Shown piece by piece: positions 54,727 to 64,000 of a stretch of 64,000 bases of DNA (positions within the stretch are counted from its first letter, which is position 1; every line of letters begins with the position of its first letter). This stretch comes from Hippophae tibetana (lineage: Eukaryota; Streptophyta; Magnoliopsida; Rosales; Elaeagnaceae). The DNA is taken from positions 17,394,601 through 17,458,600 of the forward strand of contig CM072805.1 of the NCBI GenBank assembly GCA_037013495.1. Reading direction: 5' to 3'. Both the position numbers and the translations under genes were made by a program. The notes beneath the pieces were generated by a model. The model made no database searches. It saw only the letters and a list, made by a program, of their open reading frames with translations, and was not told where the DNA came from.

Positions 54727-54990
54727 TTGACTTAATTTATTTTGTTTTTTTTTCTTTATTTAATGTTTCTGCTCTTATTTTTCTTGTTTAGTTTACCTAT
54801 AAACCTAAAAGGTTAACATAATAGCCTTACATTCGATACTAATTGTTTTTTGTTCAATTTATTTTTGTCTACTAGAACTTACATCTATTTTTGTTACTAC
54901 TATATCTTATTAATTTTTGTAGTTATTATTTGTTTAGAACCTATTACTGTTACTATTTTATTTTTAGCTTTCAGTTGCAATCTAGGCTTT
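54727..54990. other. T-rich spacer, nothing recognised
   Basis: Between the chromovirus 3' LTR and the copia remnant; T-rich, no motif identified. Confidence 0.4.
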
Positions 54991-56000
54991 GATCACCAAA
55001 AAAGTATTACAAGACTACGTAGGTACTTAAGAGATACATGTAGCTATTGGATACACTACACAATATATCCAACTATATTATAAGGATACAATAATCAAAC
55101 CAAATATTCTACATGAAAGACTCAAAGTCTACCAGTGGATATGTGTTCACACTTAGTGGTGTAACTATTCTATGGAAGTCCTTTAAATATACATGCATTG
55201 CTAGATCCACGATAGAATCTAAATTCATTGCTTTGGATAAATATGGTGTAGAGGCCGTATGGCTGCATATTTCTTAAAGGATATTCCAAAGTGTTCAAAG
55301 CTTGTGTTTGCAACATGCATTCATTGTGATAATCAATCTACTATTGGTAAGTCTCAACATATATGTTCAAGACACAATACCATTAGACAACTACTCTCAG
55401 CTATGGTTATCTCTATTAACTATGTAACCTAGCTTGAGATCTTAAGATCTAGGTTCAAAGAGACAACTTAGTTGTAAAGACTTAATGAGATCACTGTGAT
55501 GGATTGACCCTCAAATCCATTCTTATGATGAAAATAGTGATACCTACATGATATAAGTTAAGCTAAGGCGTTTAATGATTCTTAGGAAGGGAATACCAAG
55601 TGGAGTATGTGAGTTACTCTTTGCATATTACTCTTATAGATAAGAGCTCACTTATGTGAGAAAAAATGGGGCTACTTCAAAAGAGAACTGTGTAGGGCTT
55701 CGAAACTCGCATAGAACCAGGTGTATGTTCACTGCCAAAACGAATATAACAGTAAGAACTGAATTATATCACGATAGATTCCTATGTCATGTCATCGCTT
55801 ACTTAAACAACATAACAATTCAAGGATATTGGGTCTACTAGTCAATTAGTAAGGTAAATATACTTTTACAGGTGAATGTTTAAAGAGTAATACCTACATA
55901 TTCTATGTATATTTCAAACCACTGAACTCTACTTTCATGTTAAAATTAATATGAGTCATTTTTTAAAAAAACTCCGTTAATTTTTATTCATGCGAAGGAT
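54991..56000 (+). pseudogene. Ty1/copia RNase H and 3' tail remnant
   Basis: HQKSITRLRRYLRDTCSYWIHYT, then (in other frames) wording equivalent to [45 protein letters not shown] and RHNTIRQLL. This is the C-terminal RNase H of Ty1/copia pol, ending near 55500. About 500 bp of non-coding tail follows to the LTR. It is broken, and the upstream parts of the element are absent. Confidence 0.82.
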
Positions 56001-56290
56001 TGTTGGAAAAATGAACAAAAATATGTTTAAAATGTTTTTGCATGATACCTTAAAACTTAGGAAATTCATGCTACATTATTGAAGTATATACAATTTTGAT
56101 AGATTCTCCACTCTTTTTCTACTCTTAAATATCCTTCTATAAGATAAACATTATCTACGTATCATATAATATTCAGATCTTACTTTCTAATATATATATA
56201 TATATATCAAATAATATTTAACCAAATAATAATTAACACATTTGATAATATATCCAAATTAAATTCTTAGGATCCATATGAAATGTAGCA
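56001..56290 (+). repeat. Copia 3' LTR start, right limit unclear
   Basis: TGTTGGAAAAATGAAC follows GCGAAGGAT, the usual copia LTR start after a purine-rich tract. The LTR fades into AT-rich sequence with a TA run near 56190-56210; no clear end was found. Confidence 0.6.
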
Positions 56291-58044
56291 TAATCTTCAC
56301 TATTTTCTACCATAACACATCCTATAATGACACAAATGCACCATCTTCTCATTTATAATATTCAAATCTCTCAAGCTATAAAACTTGTTATAAAAAAAAT
56401 AATACTAAAGGGTCACTAAATAGTTTCTAAAGCATTGACATCACCAAGAAAATGTAATAAGCTCTTATTACTATCAAAAGAACAAAAATTCATATGGTGC
56501 AATATCAAGGAACTGATCTAAGACTCCTTCGAAGATGAGTAAAAATACTTTGTGAGTAAACAAGTTTTAGTGAACATGTATTTATTATAAATTTATTTTA
56601 AAACCTTAACAATGCAACTAAAGATTTAAAGCACTTATTTACATAAACAAACTCTTGAGCTTTATTAGAAATCTAAAGAATTTGAAATAACTACAAAAAT
56701 ATTTACATACTCAAAATAATCTAAGCTTAGGAAAATAATAATTATTGAATATATTTATTTAACTTTAATGATTTAACTGTAAAATTAATACAAGTTATAA
56801 CATGAAAGTATTCACAAACTATATTAATAATTTGAAGAAATATAAATAATAGAAAATGCATTAATATAATTAAAATAAATGAGTAACTTATATGTAATAA
56901 ATTATAAGAGTTAGGAAAACCTTGCCAAACTCATGCTTGGGAGAAAGATGATTATATGTGTACAGAGCTCATTACATATTGCATATACAGACAAAAAAAA
57001 AAATCAATTACCTGTGTTGATCATATGAGTGCAGACAAGGGCTCATTAATTAGTTATTTATTTCTTATATTATTGTTGAATATAGGGAGTGGTGCTTGTT
57101 TGATTGTTTAAAAATAGTACATAATAATAGTCTGAAATATTGCTATTAAAAATTGTATATATACTTCTATATGTTAATCAAAATCTATACAATTATAATA
57201 AAACTGAGTAAAAGCTTCTTAACTAACATATAATATGTATAATATTTTAGAATATTACACTAAAAGTTGAATATAAACTTATATGCTCAAATCAAAATAT
57301 ATATTTATGTCATAAATATAAGTAAAAACTTATGAACACTAGTAAAAATAAGTTATCTACTTATGAACACTTGTGAAAAATTCAGAGAATAAAGTCAAAC
57401 ATTATGAATATTTTTAAGTTTAATAGTATGAATAGTTTTAAATTAATAATAACCAAGTACTTATGGAAGTGGTGAAAGTGATATCCACTCACTATATGGT
57501 ATCATCGCTCTTGTTTTATTTGTCCTGTAAGGTTTGCTGAATCATCATTTCCTATGTGACCCATACTTGTGTCATAGATAAAAATAACACCATATAGCTA
57601 GTTTGTCCAATATAAAACTGAATGGTACTCTAAAAATACTAAAACATGAGATGTTAACAAAGAACTTCTAACTTAGATACTCTTAAGCTCGTAGTTCCAA
57701 TTGAATAAGGCATACTCTTTAATCAATTGAACTTAAAAGTAAAAAGTTTCAAAAGATTAAAAAATAACTAAAAAAAAGGGTAGGAGTCATCCCCTTGTCT
57801 ATAAACTTGGGTGAAAACTATTTTAAATTCATCACACACTACCTTCAATCAAATAATCATAACATTTATAGAAAATATACAAATCTAGTTTTGTAAGTTC
57901 CATCACAAACTAGGCATTTATAGATTTCCAAAAAAGGTATGCTATCCCCATTATGTATTAGTAAAACAATTTAAATCACCATATCAAAAAGGGTTAGAAC
58001 AAGTGTGTACAATTTAATATACTTCAAACCTACCCTCAAAACAT
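56291..58044. other. AT-rich stretch, nothing recognised
   Basis: 1.75 kb of AT-rich sequence. No coding motif, terminal repeats or RNA gene recognised; some may be the rest of the copia LTR. Confidence 0.4.
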
Positions 58045-58480
58045 TAGGTATAACTTTCAATAGAATTGTCCAAATCTATTTCTATAAAATGATACAAAAC
58101 AAGACATTTGAAGTTTCAAAACAAGATATAACACACCTAATTATAATCTATATAACTATTTCAAAACACAAAATACAGATCAGACCATGACAAGAATTTT
58201 AGCTCAATTTCTATATAACATATTTGGTAAAACAAGTAACTTTTTGTAGAAAACTCCAAATAACAAACTGTAAAATATTTATAAAACTAGACATGTTAAG
58301 ATTTAAAAAATATATATAACCCACCTAAATAGAATCTGTAAACCCTTTTCAAAATCACAAAATATAGGTAAGGGTGAAACAAAGTTTTTAGTTTCGATGT
58401 ATATAGAACATGCTTTGGCAAAACTAGTATAACTTTCAGTAAAAAGCTCCAGATGATATATCGTAAAATTCATATTAAAA
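58045..58480. repeat. Degenerate tandem repeat, about 190-bp period, three units
   Basis: The segments ATAACTTTCAATAG (about 58049), TAACTTTTTGTAG (about 58237) and ATAACTTTCAGTA (about 58430) are each followed by a CTCCAAAT/CTCCAGAT-like word and later by an ACCCACCTAA-like word. Spacing is about 190 bp. Likely an old tandem array or internal repeat of an unrecognised element. Confidence 0.45.
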
Positions 58481-59284
58481 TAAACATCCATATATTTAAA
58501 AATTGTATGTCTCAATGCCTAAATTTTCTAGAAAAATTCCCAGTTTCCATCGTAACTTTCAAGAGGTTGTTTTTTGAACTTTAAAGTTTTGGACAAAAGT
58601 GTACCACGGTTTCAAGGAAAATCTTTCAAAGCTTCAAGCATATATTCAAAAATACTTCGTTCCACAAAGGATGATTATACCACATGAATCATTCATAAAA
58701 AAAGCACTAAAAAGACTTGTGAAGAAGACTTGAAGAGAAGATGAAATTTTTACCTTAAAACCAATTTGAGAAAAAGAATTGAGCTCTTATTTTCCATCTC
58801 TCTCTCTATTTTTGGACCTTATGAAGCTAGAGATTTGAAACAAATCGGTTAGCTGAAAACCCTAAAGAAACTTATAAAATTACTAAAATACCCTTCCCTT
58901 AAAAACATTTTGAACTACTAAACTAAGGGAATTTTGTAATTTTTATCAATCAATTAGAATGGGTTGAGAACTCCCTAGAGAAAATAAGGATATATAGATT
59001 TTCAAATTACTAAAATACCTCTTTCTTTAGAAACTTTCTAAACTATTCAACTAAGAACATTTTAGTAATTTTTCATTCAATTACACAAAATTATAAAATA
59101 TGAAAGAAAACTTAACAAAAAAAATACTTAAGGCCATTTTAGAACATGCACAAATCAAATTTTAAATTCAAAATTTTATTTTACTAATTGATGAAAAATA
59201 CTATTTTAAAACTTTACAAAATTTAAAACAAAATGAAATGAGGTAGAGAATTTAATTATTATTTTTAAAATATTTAATGAGATT
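58481..59284. other. Unassigned spacer
   Basis: Includes CCATCTCTCTCTCTATTTTT and AAACCCTAAAGAAACTTATA (58793-58880), reminiscent of an LTR leader region, possibly in minus orientation. No ends or coding frames support an element. Confidence 0.35.
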
Positions 59285-59949
59285 ATGGGCCTCATAGTTG
59301 GAGTTCATGAGATAGATTCTAACACTGAAATGTTTATGCAACTTACAAAATTCACCACGAAAATTGCACTTCTTACCAGTAAGGGAACTCCAAATAGAGA
59401 AGCATATAGAGTGTGTAGTAATTATGGGTATGGTGCCCACACATTCCCTTATCAAAGAGAAATATTTTGCAAGTATTGAAAAAGTGAATGCAATGAAGGG
59501 TTATCAACTTAGACCTAGGAATGACCCTTATGCAAACACTTATAATCAAGAATGGAGAAATCATCCTAATTTCTCTTGGAGAGAAAATGATCCTACCTAT
59601 ACCCTAAACCAAAACCTTATGCAGGGCTAGCAATACAACTAACATATGCCACAAAATCTTCCAAATAGATTAAATACTTGAATGCATTCATATATGTTAG
59701 CAAAGATAGCCAAATTAAAACAGTCAAATGTTGGACTCTTTGAAGGCTTATGTAAAAAGATTAGGAGTGCAAGTGGGGCAACTAGCTGAGAATTTGCAAA
59801 GGTAAGCTAGAGAAGAATTACACGATCGAAATGAACATTTGAAGGCCTCACAATGATGAGTTACTAGACATTGGATTCCTTGAATTTTCTAAATGTTTAC
59901 CTAATGATGCAGGGAACACAAATAATTCTAAAGCTACCTCTAAAGATCC

Positions 59950-60300
59950 TAGAAGCTTTAATGTCGATGTTATCATTGGTTATAAAAAGGAGGTAAATGT
60001 TATGTTAAACCTAGGTGCAAGTGTTAACCTAATGCCTTAATATTTATACTTGTATCTAGGAATGGGTAACCTGAAACCCATAATCATGTCTCTACAATTG
60101 GCAAATAAATCTCTAATATATCTAAAAGGAATGGTAAAGGATTTAATGGTACATGTAGATAATATTATCATACATATAGATTTTGTAATTTCTAATGTGC
60201 AAGAAACCTTACAAATAAGGAGCACAATGTACTTCTTAATAGGCCATTCATGGGCTCAACCAAGAAAATTGTTAATGTTTATAATAAGAGTGTATCAATG
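59950..60300 (+). pseudogene. Athila protease remnant
   Basis: VIIGYKKEVNVMLNLGASVNLMP precedes LYLGMGNLKPIIMSLQLANKSLIYLKGMVKDLMVHVDNIIIHIDFVI. This matches the protease of the complete element segment by segment. It is a fossil. Confidence 0.83.
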
Positions 60301-61917
60301 ATAGTCTTGGAAGAGACTATATATTTTCAAGCACATTAAGCCTTTTTCATTTTTCATTTTTTATGTTTTATTATTTTTTGTTGGTTATAGTTGTTTTTAT
60401 TATTTTTCCTTTTATTTTTAATTTGATATATTTTACTTTTTTTTATTTATGTTAGTGTAAATAATGTTTATGTTATTTAAAACTATTACTTTCACAATTG
60501 TTTGGTATTATGTGATTTATAAGAAGTACACATTGCGCTATTACAATTGGGTAACTTTTATTTTCTTTTTCTTCTTTGCCTTTAATTTACATTTGAACAT
60601 TGATGACAATGTAGATTTTGGGTTGGGAATGGAGCAAAAGTTATGTAATTATGCATTTTAAATTTTTCCAAACATTTTTTCACTATAGTTAGTTGAATAG
60701 GGACATTTAGGCCCAAATAAAAAATATACAAAACTATCTTGCTTTTAGTTTATTTAAAGTGAATGATTGAGTTTTTGCATCGTTTATTTGATGTTTTAAA
60801 CATGTTAATGGATTATTGTAAGAGTTAGTTCTATTAATAGTTTATGCTTCATACTTGGATGTTGAGATTGAGGTAAACCTAAATATGGTGTATAAGAATC
60901 AAATAGTGGAGACTACCTTGTTATATTTTTGAGCCTATATCATTTTATTCTGAGTGATAATATTTATTCTACTCTTTTAAAAAAATTCTATCATTTCAAA
61001 TTATTAGATAATCTTTATATGTTTTGCATTGAATGTTGGGATTTTAAACATCTGATGAAGTATCATGTACTTATTTTCATCGCTTAGATTAAATGATTTG
61101 AATAAAAAATTGAAGATGTGTGTTCATCTTCCTTCATGCTTGACTTCTAGTAAAAAAGAAGATATATATGGGGTTCCCTTAGGAATAACCCCTTGGAGTC
61201 AAATGCATTTTCATTCATCTTGTAGCACATACTCGATAATTTTGATTAATGATTTCGATTCAAGTACAATATGAGTAATGTGTTGTCTTCATAATCTTTG
61301 CATTTGATTCTTTTCATGAGATTCATGCTTCATATTTGTGGCTTTCTTGTTTATCACATGTGAACCTTTTTGCTTTATTCTTTACATAAATTATATTCGT
61401 ATATACTTTGTCTGTTGCTTGAACCTATAGGATCAGTGTAATATTTAGTGTATATCTTGTGAGAAATACAATGAAAATGAATTCAGATTCTTAAAACTAG
61501 GTTTAGGTGAGTCAATGTTAATATGTTCTAGTAATAAGGCATGAATTTGTGATGTTGTAACTAATTTAAACAATGAAGTTTGATCCTTTAAGATGTTAGT
61601 TGATCTTGTGCTTGAGTCATGAGTTATGATCTAAAAAGAAACTAAAGCATGAGAATTTTCATAGTTTTATTTTTATTTTATTTTTAGTTTTTGCATATTA
61701 TGATGCTTATGGATATCATCGCTGAAATCCCTCACGAGACTTTAACTTGTCCACTAGTATCAGCTAGGGATTTAAAGGCTTATTATATACGCTAAATGAA
61801 ACCTTTGTAATCCAAAAAATATATTTAGGTCTTTATAGTTTAGTTTAGTTTATTTTTTGTTTTAGGTTTTTATAATGCTTGACTTCTTATACACTATCAA
61901 GAAGTTGATTAGGGTTG

Positions 61918-63582
61918 TGATAAGTTCTTGAAAAGCACTAATATTTTGTGAATTTACTGTGCTTATTTGGAATGAATAGGTTTGATTAAAGCATTTTATT
62001 TTATTATTTATGCAAATCTATCTATTTGAAATCCTGAGTATGTTTTGTTATATTTAAGGTGTTTCTAGCTTTGAAAGAGATAAATAATATCAACACACTA
62101 AGACGCAACACTTGGAGCACTTAAATAGCACCTAAATGCTTAAAAGACTAAGACATGTAAGCTTTACATCATGAAATAACAAATATTTAAGTGACAAAAG
62201 GAAAATTCAAGACAAGATATGCATGCCATCGTGAAGTTTATGTGTGATGTGGTTGTCAGCTCTTAGAAAAACATAGTAGGCACGTTGAACTTTTTATGCC
62301 TCACTACAATAAAATGTGTGTCGTGGTGCGATCTTCTCTAGTTGAATTGTGGATTGCTATTCAGCTTTGTACTGCAATAGGGAAAAACATTATGGAGTGG
62401 TGTGCATTGTAATTTTCTAACTTCAACCCTTGTTCAATGTTTTTTCTCATGTGTAGATACATAGTCTCATTAGATTAAAGTAGCAGGAGATTTGGAATTT
62501 AGTGCAACTATAATATAGTTTTAGTTTAGACCAGCTTCAAAAGTCATTCCACCATCATATTTAGATAAAGATAAAAAACCTCTTAAATGTAAAGAAGATC
62601 CACAAACTTGTAGATGGTAGTGACAGCTCATTTAGAGATGTGGAATTATTTTTTCAAGAAGGGAAATTTTATTGTTATATCTTTTATTTATCTTTGTAAT
62701 ATGTGTCTTTCAATGTTGAATTAGCTTTTTTTAATTTAAATATGATTGGTTAATTATGTAATATGAGATTTTAGTAGTTTTTCCCAATGATTGAAAGAAC
62801 AATTTTATGATTTGAATAGTTCATGTTCTTAAATTATTTAATTATAAAATTAATGATGGACCAAATCTTAATTTATAATTAAAGAAAATATTTTAGAAAT
62901 AGGCATTAGAAACATCATTTGTTCTTAGTTGTGCATAAATAAATAAAAGTTTAATTTAATCTAATTTATCAATTTTAAGCCCGACCAAGGAAGTTATTAA
63001 ATGAGATTAAATTAGATAGTTAAAAATATCTTTAATTATAAATTAATAATAGGTCAAATCTTGATTTATAATTAAAGAATATATCCACCTTAAGTTGTTG
63101 GAAGCTACTTGTTGGCTTTGACTGAAGACCAATTTTATGATTTATTAAGTAATTGAGGACTTGGTTTATATATTTCCTTAGAAAAAGGAAATAAAACCAA
63201 TAAATTTAAATTGTTATTTGATAATTTGTTCTCTCTGGGAAGAGTTATAATCTCTAAAATCCTATATTCATCCATCATCCTAGGTTTGGCTATAACTTAA
63301 TTTACTCACTTTATTTTTACTTTATTTCTTTTACTTGCTTTCTTTAGATATTTTTTTAATTTAGAACTTACGGTTTTTTTACCAACCGATAATTGTTTGA
63401 GTGTTTATGAATTATTTCTTAACTATATTAAAAAAATTAATTTTTTAAAACCTCTACAATTCCTTGAGAGACCAACCTTAGGAGTATATTTGTCGCTTCT
63501 TATAGGTGGCTCATGAACTTGTGAGCTTTTAATATAAAATTTGTGCATCAAAATTGTTGAATATATTGTCATTTTCGACCGA
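61918..63582 (+). repeat. Athila 3' LTR (right end approximate)
   Basis: Starts TGATAAGTTCTTGAAAAGCACTA right after AGGGTTG, matching TGATGAGTGCTCAAAAAGCACTA of the young LTR. Landmarks continue to AGGAGTATATTTGTCGC and ACTTGTGAGCTTTTAATATAAAAT. The end is near 63582 by alignment with the TCGACGATGTCGGTTTTCGC block. It is highly diverged, so this is one of the oldest LTRs of the family here. Confidence 0.68.
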
Positions 63583-64000
63583 AACTTTGGAAAGATGCAT
63601 GAAAAATATGGAAATTCTACAAAAATTATGAATTTTTTTTATAAAACATCCAAACATTCAATTATTTATATTTTAAATAATTTTTTTATTCAATACATGT
63701 ATTTTTAAATACTTATAATATTTATATTAATCAATAAGTTGACTAACTAATTAAAATATTATATAATAAAAAATATTTTTTTTTGTAAAATATATAATAA
63801 GTAGTTAAAATATTTACTATCTAATTGTATTAACTATTATAAATAGATAAATTTCATTGATATGATAAGAGTTTCTTTGATATTTTTGATATTTTGTCAA
63901 TTTCTCTTGATATTGTGATGATATTTTAGCCACAATGTATTGGATGAGTATCCATTGGGGACTTTAACATTTGCTAATTTGTTGCAAAAAGACTTGTTCT
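63583..64000. other. AT-rich flank, nothing recognised
   Basis: An ACTTTGGAAAGATGC just after the LTR end faintly resembles a primer-site region, so internal sequence could follow, but I cannot support this. Confidence 0.3.

Larger units (their letters stand above)
59285..63582 (+). mobile_element. Athila fossil with a single gag remnant, tail and 3' LTR
   Basis: Parts: gag C-terminal region (59285-59630; GVHEIDSNTEMFMQLTKF, then VNAMKGYQLRPRNDPYANTYNQEWRNHPNFSW), resembling gag copy 1; a short link (GVQVGQLAENLQ near 59766); protease remnant (about 59950-60300); non-coding tail (about 60340-61917); LTR (61918 to about 63582). RT and integrase are absent. It is old and broken. The step from a copy-1-like gag directly to protease, with no second gag, contrasts with 39345-52833. 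Confidence 0.78.

Noticed and set aside
56291-58044. Small plus-strand frames such as 58005-58190 nearby
   Set aside because: Isoleucine/lysine-rich translations of AT-rich DNA with no recognised motif.

Overview
The window is nuclear DNA of a flowering plant, probably a eudicot with an AT-rich genome; I cannot name the species. It is an accessory, repeat-filled region. Almost everything traces to nested transposable elements: Athila-lineage Ty3/gypsy elements, two chromovirus-type Ty3/gypsy elements, a Ty1/copia tail, three CACTA (En/Spm) DNA transposons and one small hAT-type element. The only host-gene material I recognise is two exon-like pieces of a cyclic nucleotide-gated channel (CNGC) gene on the minus strand (10215-10730 and 11758-11984).

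Layout. 1-4354: minus-strand Athila fossil (LTR, leader, gag 1, gag 2) running off the left edge. 4355-9764: right-hand part of a decayed CACTA transposon. 10215-11984: CNGC remnant with a 469-bp hAT-type element in its intron. About 12.0-24.9 kb: an old Athila with conventional gag, invaded by a chromovirus (14428-21164), itself invaded by a 1.6-kb CACTA (16125-17763). 25690-27315: Athila tail and leader piece. 27369-29005: solo Athila LTR on the minus strand. 29.4-54.7 kb: a second chromovirus whose integrase region is split by a 4.4-kb CACTA (32187-36626) and by a foreign LTR (36681-53186). That LTR holds a rearranged Athila LTR (36734-38530) and a young, complete-length Athila (39345-52833). 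54991-56300: copia tail and LTR. 59285-63582: another Athila fossil with one gag.

The most interesting object is the 13.5-kb Athila at 39345-52833. It has 5-bp target duplications (ATGCT), matching LTRs, a tRNA-Asp-type primer site and a polypurine tract. It carries two consecutive, homologous gag frames, each with its own start codon. The spacer between them carries a hairpin and a GGGAGG motif that otherwise sit just after pol, which suggests the second gag came from a head-to-tail recombination. Its leader has two tandem stem-loops whose 10-bp arms differ by compensating base changes, so a selected RNA structure is likely. Its LTR promoter combines a CpG-rich variable island, three TGACRTCA-type sites and a TATA box. 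The minus-strand fossil at 1-4354 shares the double gag and one of the stem-loops, so this is a lineage trait.

All boundaries, identities and ages come from reading the sequence by eye. Lineage names rest on recognised protein motifs, not on database searches.
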